From the NCBI RefSeq assembly GCF_030623445.1, contig NZ_CP130613.1, forward strand, positions 310,001 through 374,000: a stretch of 64,000 bases of DNA. Direction: 5' to 3'. The DNA is from Pseudogemmatithrix spongiicola. Its GTDB lineage: Bacteria > Gemmatimonadota > Gemmatimonadetes > Gemmatimonadales > Gemmatimonadaceae. Under the pieces are notes generated by a model. The model was not told where the DNA came from. It did no database searches and saw nothing but the letters and a program-made list of their open reading frames with translations. Shown here piece by piece: positions 49,741-57,903 of the stretch. Position 1 is the first letter of the stretch. Every line of letters starts with the position of its first letter. The translations under genes were made by a program, and so were the position numbers.

Positions 49741-51924
49741 ATGAGTACGCACGTCGAGACTTTTTCCTACGATGATGCGATCGTCCGCAAGTTCCTCTGG
49801 GCGACCATCATCTGGGGCATCGTCGGATTCACGGTCGGGTTGCTGATCGCGCTGCAGCTCGCGAATCCCTGGTTCAACTTCGACATCTCGTGGCTGTCCT
49901 TCGGACGCCTGCGCCCGCTGCACACGAACGCGGTGATCTTCGCGTTCGCGGGCAACGCGATCTTCACCGGCGCCTACTACTCCACCCAGCGACTGCTCAA
50001 GACGCGGATGTTCTCCGACCGCTTGAGCGCGTTCCACTTCTGGGGCTGGCAGGCGATCATCGTCGCCGCGGCACTGACGCTGCCGCTCGGCTTCACGCAG
50101 GCCAAGGAGTATGCGGAACTCGAGTGGCCGATCGACGTGGCCATCGCGGTGGTGTGGGTGGCCTTCGCCGTGAACTTCTTCGGCACGATCGCGCGGCGTC
50201 GCGAGCGGCACATCTACGTGGCGATCTGGTTCTACATCGCCAGCATCGTGACCGTGGCGCTGCTGCACATCTTCAACAACCTCAGCGTCCCGGCCGGCTG
50301 GCTGAAGAGCTATTCGCTCTACGCCGGCGTGCAGGACGCGTTCATGCAGTGGTGGTACGGGCATAACGCCGTCGCGTTCTTCCTGACGACACCGTTCCTC
50401 GGCCTGATGTACTACTTCATGCCGAAGGCCGCCGAGCGGCCGGTGTTCTCGTACAAGCTGAGCATCCTGCATTTCTGGTCGCTGGTGTTCCTGTACATCT
50501 GGGCCGGGCCGCACCACCTCCACTACACGGCGCTGCCGGAGTGGGCGAGCACGCTGGGCATGCTCTTCTCGGTGATGCTGTGGATGCCGAGCTGGGGCGG
50601 CATGGTGAACGGCCTGCTGACGCTGCGCGGCGCCTGGCACAAGGTCACGGAAGAGCCGGTGCTCAAGTTCTTCGTCGTCGCGATCACGGCGTACGGCATG
50701 AGCACCTTCGAGGGCCCGATGCTCTCGGTGAAGAGCGTGAATGCGCTCGCGCACTACACGGACTGGATCATCGCGCACGTGCACACGGGGGCGCTAGGCT
50801 GGAACGGCCTGCTCACCTTCGGCATGGTGTACTGGCTGGCCCCGCGGCTGTTCCAGGCGCCGCTGCATTCCAAGAAGCTCGCGGAAGTGCACTTCTGGAT
50901 CGCCACCTTCGGCATCCTGCTGTATGTGGCCAGCATCTACTCGGCTGGCATCACGCAGGGGCTGATGTGGCGCGCGTTCGACGAGACGGGTCGCCTGGCG
51001 TATCCCGACTTCGTCGAGACGGTGATGCAGCTGATGCCGATGTACTGGGTGCGCGTGGCGGGCGGCACGCTGTACATCATCGGCTCGCTGATCTTCCTGT
51101 ACAACATCGCGATGACGTGGAAGGCGCGTCCGGCGGCGTACGAGGTGCCGCAGGTGTCGGCGCCGCCGCTGGCGAAGGCGTACGAGGAGCACCGCGTGCC
51201 CGAGACGGGCGGCGTCATCGGCAAGTTCGCGAACCTCAACTGGCACCGTCGCTGGGAAGGCCTGCCGCTGCTGTTCACGGTGATGACCGTGCTCGCGGTG
51301 GTGGTGGCCTCGCTGGCGGAGATCATCCCCACGTTCCTGATCAAGAGCAACGTGCCGACGATCGCCAGCGTGAAGCCGTACACGCCGCTGGAACTCGCCG
51401 GCCGCGACCTCTACATCAAGGAAGGCTGCTTCAACTGCCACTCGCAGATGGTGCGGCCGCTGCGCTACGAGACGGAGCGCTTCGGCGAGTACTCGAAGCC
51501 GGGTGAGTTCGTGTACGACCATCCGTTCCTGTGGGGTTCGCGTCGCATCGGACCCGACTTGGCGCGCGTGGGCGGCAAGTATCCGGACCTCTGGCACGTG
51601 CGGCATTTCGCCGAGCCGAAGAGCATCGTGCAGAACTCCATCATGCCGGTGTACAAGCATCTGCAGGAGCGCCCGCTGGACTTCGCGGGCATCCAGCGTC
51701 GGGTCGACGCGATGGTGATGCTCGGCGTGCCGTACGGCGAGGCCGTGCAACGCGCGCCCGAGATGGCGCGTGAACAGGCGGTGCAGATGGCGGCGGCGAT
51801 CGAGTCGCAGGGCGGTCCGAGCGGGCTGGCCGACAAGGAAGTGATCGCGCTGGTCGCGTACCTGCAGCGCCTGGGGCGCGACATCAAGACGCCGGTGGTC
51901 TCGGACGGAGGGACGCAGCCGTGA
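49741..51924 (+). CDS. ccoN: cbb3-type cytochrome c oxidase, fused subunits I and II (CcoNO)
   Basis: 727 residues. The first 470 are CcoN: FGRLRPLHTNAVIFAFAGNAIFTGAYYSTQRLL (heme b ligand), MQWWYGHNAVAFFLTTPFLG (CuB region), IWAGPHHLHYTALPEWAS and IIAHVHTGALGWNGL. After a linker and one membrane helix, a CcoO cytochrome c part follows with C563-FNC-H (GCFNCHSQMVRPLRYE), HPFLWGSRRIGPDLARVGGKY and the Met ligand in NSIMPVYKHL. A single chain carrying both subunits is known in some phyla. This high-affinity oxidase works at low oxygen. Confidence 0.96.
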   Translation: MSTHVETFSYDDAIVRKFLWATIIWGIVGFTVGLLIALQLANPWFNFDISWLSFGRLRPLHTNAVIFAFAGNAIFTGAYYSTQRLLKTRMFSDRLSAFHFWGWQAIIVAAALTLPLGFTQAKEYAELEWPIDVAIAVVWVAFAVNFFGTIARRRERHIYVAIWFYIASIVTVALLHIFNNLSVPAGWLKSYSLYAGVQDAFMQWWYGHNAVAFFLTTPFLGLMYYFMPKAAERPVFSYKLSILHFWSLVFLYIWAGPHHLHYTALPEWASTLGMLFSVMLWMPSWGGMVNGLLTLRGAWHKVTEEPVLKFFVVAITAYGMSTFEGPMLSVKSVNALAHYTDWIIAHVHTGALGWNGLLTFGMVYWLAPRLFQAPLHSKKLAEVHFWIATFGILLYVASIYSAGITQGLMWRAFDETGRLAYPDFVETVMQLMPMYWVRVAGGTLYIIGSLIFLYNIAMTWKARPAAYEVPQVSAPPLAKAYEEHRVPETGGVIGKFANLNWHRRWEGLPLLFTVMTVLAVVVASLAEIIPTFLIKSNVPTIASVKPYTPLELAGRDLYIKEGCFNCHSQMVRPLRYETERFGEYSKPGEFVYDHPFLWGSRRIGPDLARVGGKYPDLWHVRHFAEPKSIVQNSIMPVYKHLQERPLDFAGIQRRVDAMVMLGVPYGEAVQRAPEMAREQAVQMAAAIESQGGPSGLADKEVIALVAYLQRLGRDIKTPVVSDGGTQP

Positions 51925-52121
51925 AACTGGTCGACGTGATGAGCGCCTCCGGCCTCTCCGGCTACGCCATCGTGGCGCTGCTGCTGTTCTTCGCGGCGTT
52001 CCTGATGGTGCTGGCGATGATCCTTGCCCCCGGCTCCACGGCGCGCATGGCGCGCGCCGCGCAGCTGCCCCTCGACGACGACACGCGGTCCCCCCAGGGG
52101 ACCGGGAGCACCAATGGCTGA
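51921..52121 (+). CDS. ccoQ: cbb3 oxidase small subunit CcoQ-like
   Basis: 66 residues from GTG 51921, overlapping the CcoNO stop (GTGA). One membrane helix (YAIVALLLFFAAFLMVLAMIL), then a short polar tail. Position between CcoNO and CcoP and the single-helix layout match CcoQ/FixQ, which stabilises the complex; the sequence itself is too short to be diagnostic. Confidence 0.75.
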   Translation: MKLVDVMSASGLSGYAIVALLLFFAAFLMVLAMILAPGSTARMARAAQLPLDDDTRSPQGTGSTNG

Positions 52122-52689
52122 GCAAAGCGACGACAAGCTCCTGGGCCACGAGTACGACGGCATCCAAGAGTACGACAACCCGATGCCGCGCTGGTGGGTC
52201 TGGGTGTTCTGGGCGACGATCGTGTTCGTGCCGCTCTATTACATCCTGCCCGCGCCGTTCGGCGAGGGTGAGGGCACGGTGGCGCAGTACGAGGCCGATG
52301 TCGCGCGGCACCAGGCCGCGCAGCCGACGCAAGTCGCTGCGACGGTCACCGATGAGGAGTTGCACGAGCTCTCGGAAGACGACGAGGCGCTGGCCGACGG
52401 AAAGGCGGTCTATGCGGCCAACTGCGCCGCCTGCCATCGCGCCGACGGCGGCGGCTTGATCGGCCCGAACCTCACCGACGACGCGTGGATCCACGGCGGC
52501 GTGCCGGTGCAGGTGCGCCACACGATTGCGGTGGGCGTGCTCGAGAAGGGGATGCCGCCCTGGGAGCGCATCCTCAAGCCCGAGCAGCTGAATCACGTGA
52601 CCGCGTACGTGCTCTCGCTCAAGGGCACGAACCCGCCGAACCCGAAGGCGCCGGAGGGCGCCCCCGCCGCGCCCGCGAGCGGGACGTGA
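52114..52689 (+). CDS. ccoP: cbb3 oxidase subunit III, cytochrome c CcoP
   Basis: 191 residues from ATG 52114, eight bases inside the previous gene. Begins with the CcoP-N domain (HEYDGIQEYDNPMPRWWVWVFWATIVFVPLYYI), one membrane helix, then a single cytochrome c domain with C104-AA-C107-H (NCAACHRADGGGLIGPNLTDDAWIHGG) and Met ligand in EKGMPPWE. Classical CcoP has two c-type hemes; this one shows only one CxxCH, which is known in shorter homologs. Confidence 0.93.
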   Translation: MAEQSDDKLLGHEYDGIQEYDNPMPRWWVWVFWATIVFVPLYYILPAPFGEGEGTVAQYEADVARHQAAQPTQVAATVTDEELHELSEDDEALADGKAVYAANCAACHRADGGGLIGPNLTDDAWIHGGVPVQVRHTIAVGVLEKGMPPWERILKPEQLNHVTAYVLSLKGTNPPNPKAPEGAPAAPASGT

Positions 52690-54092
52690 CCGCGCCCCCG
52701 GTCGCCAAGGGACGCGTCCTCGCGACGCTCAACGAGGACGGCTCGCGCCGCTGGATCCGCCCCCGCCCGTCGCCGGGCAAGTGGCTGATCCGGCGGCGGG
52801 TGGTGGCCTACGCGCTGATGGCCTTCTACCTCGCGTTCCCGCACCTGCGCTGGAACGGCAAGCCGTGGATGCTGCTCGACCTGCCCAAGCGGGAGTTCAC
52901 GTTCTTCGGCAGCACCTTCCTGCCCACGGACACGCTGCTGCTGATGCTGCTGTTCGTGAGCGTGCTGGTGTTCATCTTCCTGCTCACGGCGCTGTTCGGC
53001 CGCGTGTGGTGCGGCTGGGCCTGCCCCCAGACGGTCTGGATGGAGTTCCTCTTCCGGCCGATCGAGCGGCTGGTCGAAGGCGGCTACACGCAATCGCGCG
53101 CGCTCGACCGGGACAAGAAGCACTTCACGCCGCGGCGCCTGCTCAAGTACGCGATCTACGGCGTCCTGGCCGTCGTGCTCGGCAATACCTTCCTCGCGTA
53201 CTTCGTCGGCACGGAGTCGCTGTTCCGCTGGATGGCGCAGTCGCCGTTCGAGCATCCGACGCCGTTCCTCGTGATGGCGACGGTGTCGCTCGGCGTGTTC
53301 CTCGACTTCACCTGGTTCCGCGAGCAGACCTGCATCGTGGCCTGCCCCTACGGCCGCTGGCAGTCGGCCCTGCTCGACAAGCAGTCGGTGATCGTCGCGT
53401 ATGACGTGACGCGCGGGGAGCCGCGCGGCCACGGCACGGGCGCACGTCCGGGACTCGGCGACTGCGTGGCCTGCAACGCCTGCGTGAACACCTGCCCGAC
53501 GGGCATCGACATCCGCGACGGCCTGCAGATGGAGTGCATCCACTGCACGCAGTGCGCGGACGCCTGCGACGCCATCATGGACAAGGTCGGCAAGCCGCGC
53601 GGCCTCATCCGCTACACCTCGCAGGATGCGTTGGCGGGCAAGCCGCCGAAGTTCCTGCGCGTGCGCACGGTGCTGTATCCGTTGGTCTTCACGCTGTTCT
53701 TCGGTGCCTTCCTCATCGCGCTGGCGACGCGGTCGACGGCCGACGTCACGTTGCTCGGGCCGATCGGCGCGCCGTTCACGCGCGAGGCCGACGGGTCGGT
53801 GGTGAACCAGGTGCGCATCAAGATCGCCAACCGCACGGGGCGCGAGCAGTCGTACGACATCGCGTACCTCGACGAACCGGGCGCCAACTTCATCGCGCCG
53901 GAGAACCCGTTGCGCGTCGCGGCGGGCGCGACGGTGACGACGTCGGTGTTCATCGTGCAGCCGGCCGCGCGTTTCGCCGCGGGCGAGCGGCGCGTCCGCC
54001 TACGCATCGACGACAACGCGAAGTTCGAGCGCGAGTTCACGTGGCGCCTGCCCGGGCCCGTGGGCGACGCATCCACCCCGGAGGTTCCGTGA
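52686..54092 (+). CDS. ccoG: cbb3 oxidase accessory/assembly protein CcoG
   Basis: 468 residues from GTG 52686, overlapping the ccoP stop by four bases. Several membrane helices with FGRVWCGWACPQTVWMEFLFRPIERLVEG, typical of RdxA/CcoG/FixG. A ferredoxin-like part has two clusters' worth of cysteines (CVACNACVNTCPTGIDIRDG and CIHCTQCADACD). The C-terminal Ig-like domain begins near VNQVRIKIANRTGREQSYD. CcoG is thought to reduce copper during CuB assembly. Confidence 0.95.
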   Translation: MTAPPVAKGRVLATLNEDGSRRWIRPRPSPGKWLIRRRVVAYALMAFYLAFPHLRWNGKPWMLLDLPKREFTFFGSTFLPTDTLLLMLLFVSVLVFIFLLTALFGRVWCGWACPQTVWMEFLFRPIERLVEGGYTQSRALDRDKKHFTPRRLLKYAIYGVLAVVLGNTFLAYFVGTESLFRWMAQSPFEHPTPFLVMATVSLGVFLDFTWFREQTCIVACPYGRWQSALLDKQSVIVAYDVTRGEPRGHGTGARPGLGDCVACNACVNTCPTGIDIRDGLQMECIHCTQCADACDAIMDKVGKPRGLIRYTSQDALAGKPPKFLRVRTVLYPLVFTLFFGAFLIALATRSTADVTLLGPIGAPFTREADGSVVNQVRIKIANRTGREQSYDIAYLDEPGANFIAPENPLRVAAGATVTTSVFIVQPAARFAAGERRVRLRIDDNAKFEREFTWRLPGPVGDASTPEVP

Positions 54093-54571
54093 AGCGCGGT
54101 TGGCAGTGGCCAGTGCTCATCACGCTCGCGTTGGCGTTCACGGTGGGCGTGAACGTGGTGATGCTGCTGGCCGCGGGGTCGGATCCCAACGGCACGGTGG
54201 TGGAGCCCGATTACTACCGCAAGGCCGTGGAGTGGGACCGCACGATGGAGCGCCGCGCGGCGAGCGCGGCGCTGGGGTGGACGGCGACGGCGACGCTGGG
54301 AGCGATGGACGCCGCCGGCGACCGCACGCGTGCGCTCGCCGTGGCGTTGCGCGACACCGCCGGCGCAGCCATTTCGGATGCCGAGGTGAGCGCGACGCTG
54401 ATCCATAATCGCGAAGCGTCCACGCCGATTGCGCTGACGCTGCGTGCCGACGGTGGCGGACGATACGTGGTGGACGGTGCGCTCGTGCACGCCGGCCAGT
54501 GGGAAGTGCGCATCGTCGCGCGGCGCGGGAGCGAGCGCTTCGAGACGTCGTTGCGGGTCAAGGCGCCGTAG
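54089..54571 (+). CDS. ccoH: FixH/CcoH-family protein
   Basis: 160 residues from GTG 54089, overlapping the ccoG stop. A membrane anchor (WPVLITLALAFTVGVNVVMLLAAG) is followed by VVEPDYYRKAVEWDRTMERRAASAALGW, the FixH signature, and a beta domain. It is needed for maturation of cbb3 oxidase. Placement between ccoG and ccoI matches many cbb3 loci. Confidence 0.9.
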   Translation: MKRGWQWPVLITLALAFTVGVNVVMLLAAGSDPNGTVVEPDYYRKAVEWDRTMERRAASAALGWTATATLGAMDAAGDRTRALAVALRDTAGAAISDAEVSATLIHNREASTPIALTLRADGGGRYVVDGALVHAGQWEVRIVARRGSERFETSLRVKAP

Positions 54572-54573
54572 GC

Positions 54574-55305
54574 GTGTTCGCGCTCGCCAGCTCGGTCTTC
54601 GTCGCCGGATTGCTCGGCAGCGCGCATTGCGCCGGGATGTGCGGCAGCTTCGCCTGCCTCGCATCGGGTGGTGATGCCTCACGCGGGCCGGCGGTGTTGC
54701 GCTCCACGGCGGCCTACAATCTCGGGCGTCTGCTCAGCTACGCGACGTTGGGGGCACTCGCCGGCGCGGCGGGGGCCGGGTTGAACAAGGCGGGAGCAAT
54801 CGCCGGGCTCGCGCGTCCGGCGGCCATCGTCGCCGGTGTGTTGCTGATCCTCTGGGGTCTGGCATCCCTGCTGGCAGCGCTTGGCCTGCGCATTCCTTCG
54901 CTGGATGTGCCGCCCGCGCTCGCGACGCGCGTCGCGCGCGCGGTGCGCGTGGTGCAGGACCGTCCGCCGAGCGTGCGCGCGCTGGCGATCGGCGCGCTCT
55001 CGGCGGCACTGCCCTGCGGCTGGCTGTACGCCTTCGTGGCCACGTCGGCGGCCGCGGGCTCGGCGCTGGGCGGCGCGACGGTGATGGCCGCGTTCTGGCT
55101 GGGCACCGTGCCGTTGCTTGCCGCTGTCGGCCTTGGCGCGCAGCGCCTGCTGGGGCGCTTCCGCAGCCGCCTGCCCGTGATGACCGCGAGTGTGCTGGTG
55201 ATTCTCGGAGTGCTCACCGTCGCCGGCCGTCTGACGCCGGCGATGCCCCATGCCAACGCCATGACGACCTCGAGCAGCGCCGATGGGCAGCACACTCACC
55301 ACTGA
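54574..55305 (+). CDS. Membrane protein of the TauE/SafE- (UreH/DsbD-like) type in the cbb3 operon
   Basis: 243 residues from GTG 54574, three bases after the previous stop. About six membrane helices; GLLGSAHCAGMCGSFACLASGG and NLGRLLSYATLGALAGAAGAGLNKA are typical of the family labelled 'sulfite exporter TauE/SafE' or 'urease accessory UreH-like', which is common beside ccoI. The paired cysteines in the first helix (HCAGMCGSFAC) may handle copper or thiols. Met/His-rich tail (MPHANAM...GQHTHH) fits metal binding. It overlaps ccoI by 23 bases. Confidence 0.82.
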   Translation: MFALASSVFVAGLLGSAHCAGMCGSFACLASGGDASRGPAVLRSTAAYNLGRLLSYATLGALAGAAGAGLNKAGAIAGLARPAAIVAGVLLILWGLASLLAALGLRIPSLDVPPALATRVARAVRVVQDRPPSVRALAIGALSAALPCGWLYAFVATSAAAGSALGGATVMAAFWLGTVPLLAAVGLGAQRLLGRFRSRLPVMTASVLVILGVLTVAGRLTPAMPHANAMTTSSSADGQHTHH

Positions 55306-57730
55306 GCTGACGCTCGGCGTCGGCGCCGATGCGCGCTGTGCGCACTGTGGCCTCGAGGCCACGGCGGGCGACGCGCGCACTGTGGATGGCGCGACCTACT
55401 GCTGCGCCGGCTGCGAGACGGCGGCGAGCATCATCCGCCAGAGTGGGCTCAGCGGCGGCTTCTACGCGCTGCCGGAGCGCCGCTCGAGCCGTGTGGCGCC
55501 GAGCGGGCGCAGCTATGCGGAGTTCGATCACGAGGCCTTCCACGCCGCGCATGTGAAGGCCCTGCCCGACGGACTGCGCGAAGTGCAGTTCTACCTCGAG
55601 GGCGTGCATTGCGCGTCCTGCGTGTGGTTGGTGGAGCGCGTGCCGTTGATCGTGCCCGGCGCGGTGCGCGCCGAGCTGGACGTAACGCGCGCGGTGGCGC
55701 GGCTCGCGTGGGATCCGACGGCCGTGTCGCTGAGCGCGCTGGCGCGGGCGCTGGACCAGTTGGGATACCCGCCGCATGCCTTCCGCGGCCACCGCGCGGA
55801 CGAGGCGCGGAAGGCCGAGGAGCGCGCGATGCTGACGCGCATCGGCGTCGCAGGGGCGATCGCCGGCAACGTGATGACGATCGCGCTGGCGCTGTACTCG
55901 GGGATCTTCAGCGGCATGGAGCGCGAATTCGAGCGCTACTTCCGCTGGTTGAGTTGGATCCTCGTGACACCGGCGCTGTTCTGGCCTGGGCGCACCTTCT
56001 TCACGAGCGCGTGGCAGGCACTGAAGAACAAGCGGCTGCACATGGACGTGCCGATCGCCCTGGCGCTGGCGCTGGGCTACGTGCAGGGCGCGGTGAACAC
56101 GCTGCGCGACGGTGGTCCGATCTATTTCGATGCCGTCGGCACGCTGATCTTCCTGCTGCTCGTCGGCCGTTACCTGCAGCACCGCGCGCAGCGCAGCGCG
56201 GCGGATTCGGCGGCCTTGCTTGGCGCACTGTCGCCGGCCACGGCGCGCGTGGTGGATGGGGAGCACGTGAAGGAAGTGCCGAGCGAGGCCGTGCTGCCCG
56301 GCATGACGCTGGACGTGCGACCGGGCGACACGCTCGCTGCCGACGGCACCGTGGTCCGCGGCACCTCATCGTTGGATCTCGCGCTGCTGACGGGTGAATC
56401 GCGGCCGGTGCGCGTCGGCGAGGGGGAGAAAGTGTTCGCCGGTACCGTGAACCTCTCGTCGCCGCTGCGCGTGCACGTGGAGGAAGCGGGCATTACGAGT
56501 CGGCTCGGCCGCCTGCTGCGCGACGTGGAGGACGGCTCGCGTGAACGACCGCCGGTGGTGCTGCTGGCGGATCGCATCGCCGGCTACTTCATCGCCGTCG
56601 TGCTGGTGTTGGCAGCCATCACCGCGACGCTCTGGTGGCAGCGCGACATGTACTTCGCGATCGACAGCGCCATCGCGCTGCTGGTCGTGACCTGTCCGTG
56701 TGCGTTGGCGATCGCCACGCCGCTGGCGTTCACGGTGGCGGTCGGGCGTGCGGCGGGGCGCGGCATCCTGGTGAAGGGTGCGCATTCGCTCGAGACGCTC
56801 ACGGGGCGCGGCACGATCTTCCTCGACAAGACGGGCACGCTCACCGAAGGCCGCATGGAGCTCGAGGCCTTCGACGGGCCGGCGGAGTTGCGCAGCGCGA
56901 TTCTCGGGCTCGAGCGGCACTCGCGGCATCCCGTCGCGGCGGCGTTTGCGCAGGCCTGGGCGGATGTCGAGCCGCGCGACGTCGTGGAGTACGAGGAGAC
57001 GCTCGGCGGCGGCCTGCGCGGGCGCGTGGATGGTCGGGAGCTGATCGTCGGACGCCCTGAGTGGGTGCTCGCGCGCAGCGCACGTGTCGCGGAGCGCCTG
57101 CAGGGTGCGTCGCCGCTCGATGCGCGGCTCACGCCGGTGCTCATCGCCGTGGATGGCGAGGTTGTGGCGCGGGCGGGCTTCGGCGATCCGCTGCGCAGCA
57201 CCGCCAAGGGTATGATCGGCGAACTGCAGGCGCATGGCTGGGAGGTGCGTCTCCTCAGCGGCGATGCGCCGCAGGTGGTGCGGGCCGTGGCGTCGGCCTT
57301 GGGCATCCCCGCCGAGCAAGCCGAGGGTGCGGCGAGCCCCGAGCGAAAGCGCGAGGCGATTGCGGCTGCGCGTGCGCAGGGCACCGTGGTCATGGTCGGC
57401 GACGGCGTGAACGACGCGGCGGCTATCGCGGCGGCCACGGTGGGCATCGCCGTGCGGGGCGGCGCCGAGGCGTCGATGGCGGCGGCGGATGTGTACCTGG
57501 CGAAGCGCGGGGTGGCCTCGCTGGGCGAGTTGTTCGCGGGCGCACGCCGCACGACCAGCGTGATCCAACGCAACATGGCGGTCGCGCTGGGCTATAATGC
57601 GATCAGCGTCGCGATGGCGATGATGGGGATCCTGGATCCGCTCTTCGCCGCGGTGCTGATGCCCTTGGGCTCGGTGACGGTGATCCTCGCCACCTGGCGC
57701 GCGACGACGTTCCCGAAGGAGGCCCTGTGA
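55283..57730 (+). CDS. ccoI: Copper-transporting P1B-type ATPase CcoI/FixI
   Basis: 815 residues. N-terminal extra Cys motif region CAHCGLEA...YCCAGCETA, an HMA-like domain with GVHCASCVWLVERV, membrane helices, the metal site VVTCPCALAIATPLAF, phosphorylation site DKTGTLTEG and hinge GDGVNDAAAIAAA. This subtype supplies copper to the CuB centre of cbb3 oxidase. It is the next-to-last gene of the operon; ccoS overlaps its stop. Confidence 0.95.
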   Translation: MGSTLTTELTLGVGADARCAHCGLEATAGDARTVDGATYCCAGCETAASIIRQSGLSGGFYALPERRSSRVAPSGRSYAEFDHEAFHAAHVKALPDGLREVQFYLEGVHCASCVWLVERVPLIVPGAVRAELDVTRAVARLAWDPTAVSLSALARALDQLGYPPHAFRGHRADEARKAEERAMLTRIGVAGAIAGNVMTIALALYSGIFSGMEREFERYFRWLSWILVTPALFWPGRTFFTSAWQALKNKRLHMDVPIALALALGYVQGAVNTLRDGGPIYFDAVGTLIFLLLVGRYLQHRAQRSAADSAALLGALSPATARVVDGEHVKEVPSEAVLPGMTLDVRPGDTLAADGTVVRGTSSLDLALLTGESRPVRVGEGEKVFAGTVNLSSPLRVHVEEAGITSRLGRLLRDVEDGSRERPPVVLLADRIAGYFIAVVLVLAAITATLWWQRDMYFAIDSAIALLVVTCPCALAIATPLAFTVAVGRAAGRGILVKGAHSLETLTGRGTIFLDKTGTLTEGRMELEAFDGPAELRSAILGLERHSRHPVAAAFAQAWADVEPRDVVEYEETLGGGLRGRVDGRELIVGRPEWVLARSARVAERLQGASPLDARLTPVLIAVDGEVVARAGFGDPLRSTAKGMIGELQAHGWEVRLLSGDAPQVVRAVASALGIPAEQAEGAASPERKREAIAAARAQGTVVMVGDGVNDAAAIAAATVGIAVRGGAEASMAAADVYLAKRGVASLGELFAGARRTTSVIQRNMAVALGYNAISVAMAMMGILDPLFAAVLMPLGSVTVILATWRATTFPKEAL

Positions 57731-57903
57731 GCGTGCTGTTCCTGTTGGTGCCGTTGGCGATCCTGCTGGTGGCGATCTTTGTCGGCGCCTACGTGTGGAG
57801 CACGCGCACGGGGCAGTTCGACGATCTCACCACGCCGGCGATGCGCGCGGTGCACGACGACGGGACCGTCACCCCTCCGCCGCGGCCGCCCGAAGCGCGT
57901 TGA
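57727..57903 (+). CDS. ccoS: cbb3 oxidase assembly protein CcoS
   Basis: 58 residues from GTG 57727, which overlaps the ccoI stop (GTGA). Single membrane helix (FLLVPLAILLVAIFVGAYVWS) followed directly by TRTGQFDDLTTPAMRAVHDD, the conserved CcoS segment. It is needed for cofactor insertion into cbb3 oxidase. Its 3' end overlaps the convergent P-type ATPase by 35 bases. Confidence 0.9.
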   Translation: MSVLFLLVPLAILLVAIFVGAYVWSTRTGQFDDLTTPAMRAVHDDGTVTPPPRPPEAR

